Source: Rhabdornis inornatus (lineage: Eukaryota > Chordata > Aves > Passeriformes > Rhabdornithidae). Taken from it: a stretch of DNA of 64,000 nucleotides. The notes under the pieces are model-generated. The model saw only the letters and a program-made list of their open reading frames with translations, made no database searches and was not told the DNA's origin. Location of the stretch: assembly GCA_013397075.1 (NCBI GenBank), contig VWZS01000654.1, positions 1,451,231 through 1,515,230 on the forward strand, in the 5' to 3' direction. Made by a program: the position numbers and the translations under genes. This document shows positions 1-35,700 of the stretch, one piece after another (within the stretch, counting starts at the first letter, position 1; each line of letters begins with the position of its first letter).

Positions 1-1880
1 GGACCTTCTCAAAGAAGCTGTGATCATGTTCTGAACACAGACTGTATTTTCACTAATGTCCTTCCAAGATAAAAGGCCAAAAAGATGACCACCACTTATG
101 GGCTAATTAGCCAGAAGCCTCCATCTCATTTATCATAATCCAGATGTTGTCCTGCTAATTTCAGGGCTGTTACTCAAGCGCAGAATTGGACACACAGGAG
201 TTGAGAGTGGGTCTACTTCACAGGCTTTTGTCAGGGAGGCCCTCAGTCAGGGCTTTGATGGGGTGTGTGATCTTTGGCCAACACAGCTGTGCTGACAAGA
301 AGTCCTCAACATCGATTTCTGCTCATTATAGCAGCAAAACCTTATTTTTACTGATACTGCTGATGTGGGGGAAGAGAAGCTTCCCGACATGTTGCTGCCA
401 GTGTGAGTTCTGTTAATGGTGACCTCTTCTTACTCATCCTGTGGACCCCAGCCCAGCTGCTCTTCCAGCCTCCCTTGGTAAGACCTGATCTAAGTGAGTG
501 CAGTTGTGAGATTTCTGTTAAGAAGTCGGGACTGTACTTGCTTTTATTATTGATTTTTTTTCTAAGAGGCTTTTGAATGCATTTTTTAAAATGTACATCT
601 TGTTCTCAAGAAGGCTTTGATCTTGTTAATCTTTTCATCTATGCATCAATCTGTTGTGTGAAAATGCTGGAATGTGCTCTTATTGTGGCAAGGGCTTTCT
701 TTGGGTTTGTTTCCAATTTTTTTCACATAGTTTAGGGAATTTTTCTTCCCTGAGGCTCTCCCTCTGGCTTGATTCTACATGAAAGTTGACCACAGACGTG
801 TCAGGTTCTAGAATGCCACTAAAGGCTATGTCTTTGAATTGTCTTTGCAGGGATTTCCTGATACCAAATTGAAGCAATTATTTTTCTCTTTCTTTGCATT
901 ATGATAAAGAAAACATTTTGAGCAAACCTGCACATTCAGCTGTAAGCAGCAATGAGCTCCCTCTGTCTGTCTTCACCAGGTGGGACACACACCAATCTTG
1001 AACTCAAACTTTTGTGGTTGCTGTAGCATGAGGCAGAGTCTTACCTGCTCTCTGTGTTAAAGAGGTTGAGCAAACTGTACTGCTGAGGTTGTGGTAGTCT
1101 GTCCAGTTCGAGGCACGGACAACATGATTAAATCCGTCTGCATTTGGCCACATAGACTTAGCCTTAATCTTCATCACTTATATTTGCTTTTCTCTCCTAG
1201 TTCTTACAGGTTTAGACCTCAGGTTATGCTTTCCTAGTTACAGCCGTGCTTTCCTAAAATGTCCATAACAGCTATTCTTGTAAAAGCCCTTGTGTAAATG
1301 CAATCATAGGTCTGAGACGTCATGCTCTGTGGTATAACATGAACCCTAAGGAAAGTGAAGAAGGGGTCATTTGGCAGCCAAAAAAAAAAAAAAAAAAAAA
1401 AAAAAAAANAAAAATTGTACCTCCTATATATGCCTGTCAAAATAGTACTTTTGTAACTGAGTCGAGTCAGGACTTTCGCAGTTGTGGGACCCTCACTGAG
1501 CACAGTAGAGTGACCAAGGTGTCCTTTTCAACTTTCCTCAGTGTAGACTAGAAATTGTTCTGCTGAATAGTTGATGTCATCATGGTAGTTGCTGAGCACT
1601 TCAGCTGGGAGAGGAACTGATTCCTTTGGCTCTGTCCATAACTGTGAGAGAATTTGACTTGTGAAGGTGGCCCGGGCAAGAGAAGGTTGGAGCATGAAAG
1701 GACACCTGGGAAGCATGGTGCCAAAGCACAGAGCCTGGTGTTGACCTCTGAGGAGACCCTAGGCAGTACTTCAAGATCTTTGAATATTTGTTGTCCTTGA
1801 TACTGTTGACCTGTAAGTGTAAACTACTTGGTTTATGAAAACATAATGAATGTCTGTTTGTACTTGTATCTTTTGCCTAG
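1..1880 (+). other. MTMR2: MTMR2 intron 2 (3' part)
   Basis: Intronic sequence upstream of the first visible MTMR2 exon. The only conspicuous element is an A homopolymer at 1380-1414. No coding exon resembling the Ser-rich MTMR2 exon 2 was found, so exons 1-2 lie outside the window. Confidence 0.8.
1380..1414 (+). repeat. poly(A) homopolymer with one ambiguous base
   Basis: An uninterrupted A tract with a single N at 1409. It lies in MTMR2 intron 2 and is most likely a simple repeat of uncertain length. No adjacent retroposon body was recognised. Confidence 0.9.
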
Positions 1881-25316
<23,436 letters not shown>

Positions 25317-25888
25317 TACAGACTTTTTTTTTTTAACTGACTCCCTTCCCAGGACCATGGCGGGCAACTTTTCTGAAACCTCCTGGATTTCCAGCATGGT
25401 GCCTGGGAGATGCCAACCTATTTATTTATTTCTCTCCAGGGTAATTTATTAGTACTGTAGCACTAGAGAAAGCTTAAAGCAAAAACCAACACAGACGAGG
25501 CCCCCTATGCAATTACCCTTCTCAGTGGCTAGCTTACAGCACAAGCCAATTGCACTTGCCACCTGTAAGAAGCCTGGAGCTTGCTCTTTGTTCACTGATG
25601 TGCTGGAAATCACTTGGCTTGAAAGAGTCTGTGCATGAGCATGAAGCACCATGGAGGAAAAACGTCTGCTCAGAAGTTTGAAAGGCCAAACCTGACTTCA
25701 TATTGGAGCCTCAGATGCAGCTGTGCCATCACACACCCTCCTGCACAGCAGAGTGAATGATGGTGTTTGCTAGCACACCTGGAAATAAGCAACAGCAGTG
25801 TCTGAAAGAAGTCATTCCCTTCACCTTGACCTAGATCATAGGAAGCCATGTAAATGATGCCTTATTTAAAGAAAGGGCAGCTTCTCCC

Positions 25889-25894
25889 AATAAA
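25889..25894 (+). terminator. MTMR2: candidate proximal poly(A) signal of MTMR2
   Basis: AATAAA 573 nt after the stop. A GT-rich downstream element is weak here, so this would be an alternative proximal site. Confidence 0.4.
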
Positions 25895-27100
25895 ACACTG
25901 TGGTAGAGGAGCAACACTACAGGACTTGATCTTGTAGGACAACATCTACTTCTATCTCTGCAACTTTAGAATCTCACTTGTGGCTTACAGTGGGTGTGCC
26001 AGAATGCAATCTAAGCACCTTTATTTCAGAGGTGGGAGCAGAGTGTGACTCCCCTGGGCTTTCCACAGCTGCTCTGGCCTCCTGTGCCTCATAGGAAAAG
26101 GTAGTGGTGGAATACCAAGGAGCACATGTGAACTGCTGGGATCAGCCATTACATTTTGCTTGGGTAAGCATAATTAGCAATTTTAATGCTTCTGTGCAGG
26201 GTTAGAGTGGTGTACTTACAGTATTTCAGCTTTCTGCTAACTAATGGAAGCAACTGTGCATCAACCAAAGACACCTTTCTCCTTGCATTGCAACTGCTGC
26301 TTTTAGGTTTTTCTGGCAGACTGAACAGCTTAGCCATTTTCTAAACCCTACCTTCTTCCTCATAGTCTGCTTCAAGAACTGGTGTCACGCTGAAATTCAA
26401 TTTTAATACAAAAATTTACTGTAGGAGATACAACACACACTTGGTAAAATCATGACTGCCCCCTTGCTCTTCTAAACAGGTAAGCACAGGGTTGCAGAGG
26501 GGTCTTAAAGCAAAGGCAGTTAAGTATGTGCAAGGTCTTCAGGCTGCTTCTCCACCTCTCACTGAGGAGAAGGGGTCCTGCTTGGTGTGGGTTCCTGTGT
26601 TGCTCTTTTAGGACCGGATCCCAGACCGTGGTCACCTGTTTAATATACCTGGCAGCTGCTTCACTCAGCTGCTATTCCACTAGAGAAGGATGTTTGGAGG
26701 GAACATAAGAGCAGACCCATTTCCACCTAAGAAACAGCCTTTCAAAAGCCACATTCCTTCCAAGGCAGTTAGCAGTCATTTCCTCCTGCAGTCTCCACTT
26801 CTGCCTGCTCTACTGCTGCCATCACCACACCGTGCTTACAGAGAAATCCACAGCCACCTTCCGACAGGATGAGTAACAGCCTGCACAGCATCACCACGTT
26901 TGCTATAGGGTGGCCTGACACATTATGGTTCAATAGTGCAAAGAATCCACACAAAATACTTTCTACGGACTTGGATGTGCAGGTCTGCTCTTACATACAA
27001 TCACTATATAAGATGGTTAAAAGCATTATTCTGTATTAGCAAATTGACTCTGTGTGTATATTTTGTTTCTGGATGAAGGCTGTTTGGTTTCCTTAACATT

Positions 27101-27106
27101 AATAAA
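27101..27106 (+). terminator. MTMR2: candidate distal poly(A) signal of MTMR2
   Basis: AATAAA followed within 30-45 nt by TGTGCTCTTATTTTC, a U/GU-rich downstream element. It fits the usual layout of a cleavage site. Confidence 0.5.
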
Positions 27107-27188
27107 AACAGATAAATGGATAAAGCTTCTGTGCTCTTATTTTCAACTATGTGGTTTTCCAAAGGACTTGCAGGACATGCAGACATTA

Positions 27189-27194
27189 AATAAA
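27189..27194 (+). terminator. MTMR2: candidate distal poly(A) signal of MTMR2
   Basis: Second AATAAA 88 nt after the previous one, followed by CAGTGTGTT. Either one could be the main site. Confidence 0.45.
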
Positions 27195-27215
27195 TAGCAC
27201 TGCAAGTTCAGTGTG

Positions 27216-28515
27216 TTAAATCCAAATCTCTCTTATTCTTCTGTAGTGGGTCTTTCAAGTTGCTACTGTTGAAACTCTGAAGTCTGGAATGACAGAAAAC
27301 CAAGATTCATCTTATCCTGTACAGACCAGTATTAATACAGATACAGTGCTTAGCTGCTATTATAAAAACAGAATCACAGAAGGGACCTTTAAAGCTCATC
27401 CAGTTCCAACCCCCCTGATCAGCAGGGACACCTTCCACTAGACCACGTCGTTCAAAGCCCCATCCAACCTGGCCTTGAACACTGCCAGGGTGAGGCATCC
27501 CAACTTCTCTGGACATACTGTGCCAGTGTCTCACCACCCTGACAGTAAAGAATTTCTTCCTGATATCTAATCTTAAACCTGCCCTCTTTCAGTTTAAAGC
27601 CATTGGCCCTTGTCCTATCACTACATACCCTCTCCAGCTCTCTTTATAACCCTTTCAGGTGCTAGAAGGTCCCCCTAGAGCCTCTTCCTTTCCAGGCTAA
27701 ACAACCCCAACTCTCACAGAAGCTACCGTCTAATGCACTGTGCAGAATCTTTTTTTTTTTTGTGGAAATATTTTGCTCAAAATATTCTGAAATATGTTCA
27801 TGACTAAAAAAAGCATCCACAATTTCTTCACCTTACAGTGCACTGGCATAGTAACTTCCAAGTAAAAGGAAGACTCACGTTTTTGCGTATAACTTACGCC
27901 TAAATTCACTGGGATGATTTTTTATCAAGTCAGTGGATGGTCCCTGATGCTCTCAACCCATGGGTTTAGTTCTAACTTGGGCACCTCATTCATTCACTGC
28001 AGGCAGCATGGATGGAGCCGGAAATACTCCTAAGCCCTCCACCAGTAAGGAGCTGCATGAGGAGAGCCTGAGGTCATGCTGAAGTTAACCCATCTTTGAG
28101 CAAGCTTATCTCCAGAGGTTCTTCCCAAGCAAAATGACCAAGTGCAAGTTTTGGCTACTGATTTTTCAGGACCCCAGCATGAACTGCTCTTTAAGTGGCT
28201 ACTCCCACTATACCTGGTCAGCAGCATCTAACAGCAGCTAACACCTTATGTGCCGCCTGTGCAAGGAGACAAGCTGGGTGAATCACCTACAGGCAACAAA
28301 CTCAACGTCCTTCTGGCTGTGTTGACCCTGCAGAGTTCCTGTTCAGCCACAGGCAAGGGTGGACTACTCTGACTCTAACCTTACCTGCAGCTCTCATTCA
28401 TCACCCTGACCAGGGAGAAGTCACCTTGCCATGAAAAGCCCACTGGTTGTGGCACAGTGCTGCAGCAAACACACAGCTAATATAGAGGAAGTGCAGCTTT
28501 CCCACAATTCATTCA
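27216..28515. other. MTMR2-CEP57 convergent intergenic stretch
   Basis: About 1.3 kb separates the inferred 3' ends of the two tail-to-tail genes. It contains one CR1 tail (27368-27735) and no recognisable gene. Confidence 0.65.
27368..27735 (-). mobile_element. CR1 LINE 3' tail
   Basis: Typical CR1 3' UTR seen in reverse complement, starting ACAGAATCACAGAAGGGACC and running through the GTAAAGAATTTCTTCCTGA block. Fewer changes from the remembered consensus than in the 16.5 kb copy suggest a younger or less decayed insertion. Strongly 5' truncated. Confidence 0.88.
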
Positions 28516-29516
28516 ACAGGCAAGTTGGCTTTATTATTTTTCAACTGTATATACAGGTAATCTGGGCCTTCTATACATTCCATTAATAGGAAATTCTTTA
28601 AATTATTAACATAATAAATAACATTTAATCAGCTGTGCAAGTCAGAGCACAAACTTAATTGCACTGCTAACAAAGCTGATAGCTCATCAAAGCACATACT
28701 TCAAGTTAAAAGCAAGATGCCAGGACCAAATGGCATGATTGAGGCACTTGCAGTTTAAAATACTTGTGGTTTCTCTTACTCCTTTACCACCCAAAGCTGT
28801 CAGCTAGAGACAGGGTATTACCCCCTACCCTACAGCTTTTTCCTAAGGCAGGATTGCTGTATAAAAATTTCACTTGATTATTAAACAACATAATTCATAA
28901 GTTACTTTGCCCCTTTTCTGAGCACTCAGACATGCACTGCCACTGATGCTGACAAATGCAGTGTAGCAGAACAAGAACCAGGGATACCTTTTGCAGGGAG
29001 TCCCACAGAACACCTTTGAAGGGGTTTGCCTGTTCTCCCTCAGACACTCCCAGAGATGGAGTCATTGCAGCTGTACACAGAACAGAACTGACAAATGCCC
29101 TCAACAGCCAGGGCTGCAGCACTGTTTTCACAAGATGCATCCCAAGAGACCTCCCAGATGAACAGCATGAAATGGCACTGGCACATCACACACACACCAA
29201 CCCACGTAAATGTGCAGCGCTTGGTGTGCCTGGAACAACACAGAGGGACTGCTGGAACTATAACATAGGGAACTGGGGAAGCCCTATTCTTAAGATTCAC
29301 TGGCAATGTACCTTGAAAATGGAATGTGATTTAAGCTAGACCATAATATGTACAACCAAATGCAGGGATGGAAAAACAAGAGCCTGTAAGCCTGTATTTC
29401 AAAAGTGTGCTTAGTCTACAGTAGTCTCTTCCACACAGCAAGAAAGGCAGCTGCTTTAGATCCAGAATGTAAGTTTGGCCAGGATGGTTCAAGAACATCT
29501 CCTGCAGGAAGAAGAG
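28516..29516 (-). other. CEP57: CEP57 3' UTR (inferred)
   Basis: About 1 kb between the stop codon and the first minus-strand AATAAA. No coding evidence. The end is inferred. Confidence 0.6.
28530..28535 (-). terminator. CEP57: candidate poly(A) signal of CEP57
   Basis: AATAAA on the minus strand (TTTATT on plus), the first such hexamer after the CEP57 stop and the only one seen before the intergenic CR1. Confidence 0.55.
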
Positions 29517-29753
29517 TCAGTAGTCCCAGCTGATATCATCTTTCTGTAGTGAAGTCTGTATGGTCTGCATGTCTCTCAGCAACTGAAGATTTTTCCGACT
29601 CTTCTCTCCAGGCTTCACTTTGATGGGACCTGCATTCTTTCCTTTTGTGGTTATTGTAGTGGTTACTTTAACCTCACTGACAGGGAGCCTGCTGTCTTTT
29701 ATTTGTTTAGCAGAAGTCTTTCTGGACTTGCATTCTTTCTTAAGTCGCTCTAG
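29517..29753 (-). CDS. CEP57: CEP57 exon 11 (terminal, with stop)
   Basis: 78 codons plus TGA, residues 424-501. Begins LERLKKECKSR and ends with the conserved WDY tail after PGEKSRKNLQLLRDMQTIQ. The middle (SRLPVSEVKVTTTITTKGKN) diverges strongly from human. Acceptor ctttcag. Confidence 0.96.
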   Translation of the reverse strand, partial: LERLKKECKSRKTSAKQIKDSRLPVSEVKVTTTITTKGKNAGPIKVKPGEKSRKNLQLLRDMQTIQTSLQKDDISWDY

Positions 29754-32700
29754 CTGAAAGAGAAGCCCAAAGAAAAACATTAAGAAGTGATCTTGTTTCA
29801 GTTTTATGTTCAGCAACTCTTCCAGTCAGCTGAAATATCCTACCACTTATCTCACCCAGGTAAGCAAATGGTTGTTTCCAAGTCACACTGAACAAGAAAT
29901 AATTTATTTTCCTTACAAAGCATTGCTATATTTGCATCTTTAGAGCTGTGTTTAGCTTACAGTGATCTACCACCTCTCTAAAAACAGAGAAGTTCATTAT
30001 GGGGGAACATTGCCATCAGAAATATAACAAATGCCGATGAAAACAGTTGATTTATCACTCTTACCATCCAGTGATTAAAAAAGAACACAAAACAAAGGTT
30101 TTTTACATACATACTACTAATTTTAATAGCTAGTCACTGTCAGAGATGTAGCCTTGAAAGAATACCAGAGGTCTGCTGTGATGAAAAGGTAATATCTACA
30201 ACAGCTCTGTAAAATCACAGCATGTGAGTCTCAGTACTCCCCAGCAAAGACTGAATGGGGAACTGGACAGTCTGAGGTTCAGACACATTCATACACCCAA
30301 ACCACAACATGGGTGGCTTCTACAGCTCCCCTCTGCAGGTGGTGTGCTCCTTCCTCCTAGCTGACAGCATGCAGCAATTTTCCTAAACCCCAGCTCCTAA
30401 AACTTTTGCCAATAACAAATGCAGCATCATTACTGCTGGGAACTACAGCACATCTGCTTCTCTGCAACAGTTCCTCTGAAGACCATATCAAAAGTGAGGG
30501 ATGCTTCTAATAGCAAGCATTTCACAGGTCCATTCTGGATGTCAGGTCTCAGCATGTGTTTTGCATACATGTTACATCAGGTGAGGGTGAATTGTGGTTT
30601 GTATGAACTGAACCAGATTAAATACATGGGGTTAAGGTCTTTGAAAGAAATTCACTAAAATTAATGAAGACAAAGGAAAACAGGGAATCAGTGTGCCATA
30701 TAGCTTTGAATGAAAAGGCTACACTATCCAAAACATTCTGAAAGTTATAAAATAAGCAAAACAGGTATTTTGAGTCTTAAAAAATGCAAATCAAAACATA
30801 AATAGGTCCTTTACTCCAAGTAAAGTTCAACAATGTTCAAGGGACAAGAGGAGTGTAAAACACAATGTAAGAACAGATGTGAAAGCTCTGTCCAGGACAG
30901 GGTGAAGAGTGGGCACAAGGTTGACAGAAAGTATGTTTCTACAAAAATACTGGGATAGATGGAGGTATGCAGACTAACTTTGGGACATCAAAGGTAAAAT
31001 TAGACAGTGCTACTCTAGTTATTTCTGTTTTATGCAATTGCTGCTAGATTAGGATATAACATAAAAACACCCTGCTTAAGTCAGCAACTCTACATGAACA
31101 TGAACACAGGGAAAAGAAACTCACCTTCAAACGATGCCTCTGAACTTTGCTGATTTGGTCTGCCTTTGCTTCCATCTTTCCCACCAGTTCCTCAAGTTCC
31201 CTTTCCAGATCTTCCCTCACTGCAACAGTTGGGGCTTCCTGGATGAGCTTTGACAGCTGCTGGTGATCACTAGCACACAATTCAGACAGAACAAGTCTTG
31301 CATCAGGCTCCATTGGCTTCTACATCTTGTACCCAGTTCAGAAATAACACTTATAGGAAATCATAGCATCAGCAGCCAGACATGTTCAACACACCATAAC
31401 AAACCATAAGAACAGTTTTGCTGGATTGCAGCATTATTACAGTAGCACATCATGGTGGCAGGCTGCTGCAACATTGAATCTCAATAATCTAAGTAGCTTC
31501 CAACTTCAAAATGTATATTCAAAATAATATACATTAGCACTCATCCAGTTAATATTTTGTGTATCTGTACCTACTGCAGCTGTGCAGTACAGTAACAATT
31601 CATGTTCTGTTAACCAGGACAAGCAAAACACCCAGCAAAGCTGTCCTTTAATGGACTGTTTGTCCAGATCCTGCCTCTGGCTAGGACAGAGTTTTCATTT
31701 TTAGTAGCTGTTACATTGCTGCATTTTGGATTCAGTACAAAAATAACGTTGGTAACACTGATGTTTTCATTGTTGCTCAGCAGTACTTACCCTAAGCCAA
31801 GGGCTTTTCAGTGCCTCCTGCTATGCCAGTGAGCAGGGGCACAAGAAGGTGGGACAGGGAAATATCTGGGATAGCTGATTCAAACTGGCCAAAGGGATAT
31901 TACATACCATAGAACATCATGCCCAGTACATGAACTAGGGGAAGTTAGCCATGAGGGGGCAATTGCTGCTGGGGACAGGCATCGGTCAGCATGTGGTGAA
32001 CAACTGTACTGTGCATCACATGCTTTCTTACCTTGGATTTTATCTCTCTCCCTTTTTCATTACTATTATCATTACATTTTAACTTATTTCAGTTACTAAC
32101 CTGTCCTTGCTTCAGCCCATGGGTTTTTCCTTTTCCCGATTTCCCTCCCCATCCCACCAGAGGAGAGGGGTGAGAAAGCAGCTGCATGGTGCTTAGCTGC
32201 CAGCTGGGGTTAAACCAAGACAGTATTTTCTGGCACCCAACGTGGGCCATGAGGGGTTAATGACAGGCCTGACCAGAGTGCGTGAAGACAAATCTTTTCT
32301 AGGCATCGTTGTATTGGTTTAGTAGTGGCTGGTCGAACTGGCCACGAAATTCCTGGGAGGAATGGGTGTCCTCCGCGCACTGCGGGAGCCACCCACTGGG
32401 AAATCGGTGCAATTACACCTTCCTCCTTCCCTGCTCGGCCAGCCACCCTATAGAGCACACATGGTCCCACACCTTCCTTCTGCTCCAGGCTAATTGCAAC
32501 AGCCTTTGAGAACTCGCAGTACCGCACTGGAGTTAAACCAGCATGGTCCCAGAGCTAGCATCCAGCATGGTGCTGAATGGGGCTCAGATCAGGGGAGGAT
32601 TTGTGTCTGGGGCAGTGAGCAAGCAGCTGTGTGGGACAGAGTTGCTGGTTAAACCACAACAGAGTAAGCTACCTTGTGCACAAAAGACAGGATATAGAGG

Positions 32701-35700
32701 GTACATACCACAGGGAATCCCAAGTTTCACCTGTGGGACCACAGGGAGAACATGAAGGGGGATGGAAAACCTATAAAGCAACCCTAGAAGCACAGGTATG
32801 TGAACTGCAGGAAAAAAACAAGCACAAGCAGGAATTCTTCCAGGAAAGTTGCTGCTTAATTCTTCAGTGGACAGTTCCCAGACAGAGCTGCAGGGCTGAT
32901 CTTATTCCTGATCCCGTGGAAAGGAATTCTTGTTCTTTTTTTACAGGAAATGGAGACTCTTAGGACCAGTATTAGAGGAGCCCTGTCTCCAGCCAGGTGC
33001 AGGAGAAAGACAACCAGGTTTACTGGACTGTGTGGATCAGATGGGCACATCAGCCCCATGGGAGTACAAGGCTCTAGCAGTGTACCTTAATGCCATCAAG
33101 CTGTACAGGGACAGAACTCATTTATATTTCCGGAGTGACAGGAGCATCCCAACAGCTGATGGTCTTGGAGGCTGAAACCAGCCTGACAAAACGTCTGGCA
33201 AAAGCATCCCACTGTGACTGGCCCTGAGGCTCTGTACACTCTTGGCAGAGACTGTCTCTGGCAAGGGCATTTTAAAAAAGGGTGCTGAGGGGTTTTCTAT
33301 ATAACTGCCTTGGAAACAAAGGAAGTGAAGCATCTGTCTATCCTGCCTTGTCTCTCAGAGGACCCTTCTGATGTGGGGCTGCTGAAGGTGAAAGAACAAG
33401 AGGTGATAGAATGATTAGGGTTAGAAGGGACCTTAAAAATCACTTGAGTTCCAAACTCACTACCATAGGTAGGGACACTTTCAACTAGAACAGGCTGCCC
33501 ATAGCCCCATGCAACCTGACCCTGAATGTCTCCAGGAATGGGCATCTACACCTTCCCTGACACACTGTTCCTGTGCCTCACCATCCTCACAGTAAAGAAT
33601 TTCTTCCTAATATCTAATCTAGGTCTGTTCTCTTTCAGTTTAAAGCCATTACCCCCATGCAAACACTAGACACCCTTGTAAGAAGTCCCTTTCCAGCTCT
33701 CTTTCAGCCTCCTTTGAGCCCTGAATGGCCACAATGAGGCCTCCCTGTAGCCTTCTCCATGCTGAACAACCCCAACTCTCAGCCTGTCTTCAAAGGAGAG
33801 GAGCTCCAGCCCTCTGACTGTCTTTGTTGACCTCCTCTGGACTCACTCAAGCAGACCCACATCCTTCCCGTGTTGGGGGTTCCAGAGCTAGACCCAGCAC
33901 TGCAGGTGGGGTCTCTGCTCACAGAGCAGAGGGGCAGAATCCCCTCCCTCCCTTGCTGCCCACGCTGCTTTGGATGCAGCCCAAACGTTTGGCTTTCTGG
34001 GCTGTCAGTGCACATTGCTGGGTCATGTCTAGCCTCTCATCCACCAACACCCTCAAGTCACTTCAGCCATTCAGCTATCCACCTACCACTTTTTCCTGCC
34101 CTGAAAGACTCTTACAACAGCTGAGTCCAAAGTCATGGACTAAATTAACTCAATGGACTAGTAAAGAGATAGTCCACAGACTACAGGAATGATATCTGTG
34201 TGTACCTACATCAAAAGACTGGAAAGGTGATGGTGGTTAACTGGGACATACAGGAAAGTGTGGGGCTTGGGCAGGATGTAAATGGTACAGTGTAAGGGGT
34301 GAATACTGCCCATCCCAACACGGGGGAGGGATGGGTGTGGGGGAGTGTGAGTGGCAGCAGGGTCCTGTGCTGGCCGGGTCCACACCACAACAGTCCACTG
34401 CATTGGGGCCATGACCACACTTCTTCCTTACCTCTTCTGAAATTAATACTGCTGCACATAAGCACAGGTCTGGTGTCCAGACTGTTTAGCAGAGCCTCTG
34501 ACTGCAAGAAGAATTAACAGCCTCTGCAGCCAGCAAGACAAAGATTACATTCTAGAGATTTCCCAAACTAAGAACTTTCTCAGGCAAAACCTTCCAAGTT
34601 CAAGGCAACAAGGCAAAAATATTAAACATCTGCATTCCTAATCTGCAGAAGAAAATAAACCACACTCACAAACTCATCTGTCCAAATTCATCCTGTAAAG
34701 TGAGCAACACTTCTGAGAGCTCTTCCTGAGACGAGGACGAGTCCATCAGCAGGGATGGCCTTCTGCTTTTGCTGGCAGGACGACTAGTACTGGTGGGTTT
34801 TGCTAGCAGAGTGTTGTTTACCACATGTTCGTTACATAAAGCCTTTGTGTGATGTTTCATCAGGTGTAGTACGTGTTGCACATTGGCAGCAACCGAATGA
34901 CTGGGACTGGTAGACTGAAAGAAAGAGAGACTTCTTTTATCAACAACTCAGTAATACTGGAGAGCATTTAAAAACAATTACACTTTCATCTTGCTGACAA
35001 GAATATAATTTTTGTTTGAATTAATATGCACGAACAAGAACATCTTGTAAAGCAGCATAGTGCAGGCTTTTTTGGAAATACCAGTTATTTGCCAATATCC
35101 AGCAAGTATTTCACAGACAATCTGTATGAAAAGTGTCAAAGAAAATTAAATCATCTGACCACTGGGTGTCAGGAGTGCACCAAGCCAAAGTCCCTCAAGG
35201 AGCTGCTGCTACTGAGCTCTAAGCTTTGGAATCAATCAGCTCACCTTCCCAGCCACGAAGGGTACATCACCCAGACACAATCTGTAATGGGGCTGCACAG
35301 TGGGATGTCTTACAAGAGAGCGCTTCTGGAAAGAAAGAAGAGACAAGTATTTAGCAAAAATTGTACTACAGCAAACCCACTTTCCCTTTACTTTGTAGTA
35401 AAAGAGGCAACCTGCTCCCTGATTACATGCACACAACCTTATTTAACTCTTCAGTAATTGCCCTTCTCTTCCCCACATCTTACCTTCTCTGGTTGCTTTG
35501 CTTTTTTCCTGGGCTGTCTTGCTTTTGGAGAAAGCAGTGGTGATGCTGCTTGAATCAGTAGTCTGTTAGTTTCCAGGCCTGTCTGAAGCTACAATTGAGG
35601 GAATAAGGGGAGTTACTGAAATTATATTAATAAATAATCAGAGACAGTGCAAGCAGAGAACTCCAAGAGTTGTTAAAACAAGCTCTCCAGAAGCAAGGAG

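Larger units (their letters stand above)
25317..27215 (+). other. MTMR2: MTMR2 3' UTR (inferred)
   Basis: AT-leaning sequence after the stop, containing three AATAAA hexamers. The distal pair gives a 3' UTR of about 1.9 kb. The end is inferred from the last signal plus about 20 nt, and no transcript was seen. Confidence 0.55.
31270..34669 (-). other. CEP57: CEP57 intron 9, mostly repeat-derived
   Basis: Phase-2 intron of 3400 nt. About 2.9 kb of it is an LTR-element relic with a CR1 tail inside it. The flanks (31270-31650, 34520-34669) show no features. Confidence 0.7.

Noticed and set aside
1234..1551. Open frames across the poly(A) tract at 1.4 kb
   Set aside because: They consist of Lys or Phe homopolymer coding through an ambiguous base; intronic.
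28956..29339. 127-codon plus-strand open frame antisense to the CEP57 3' UTR
   Set aside because: No recognisable domain or start context; consistent with chance.
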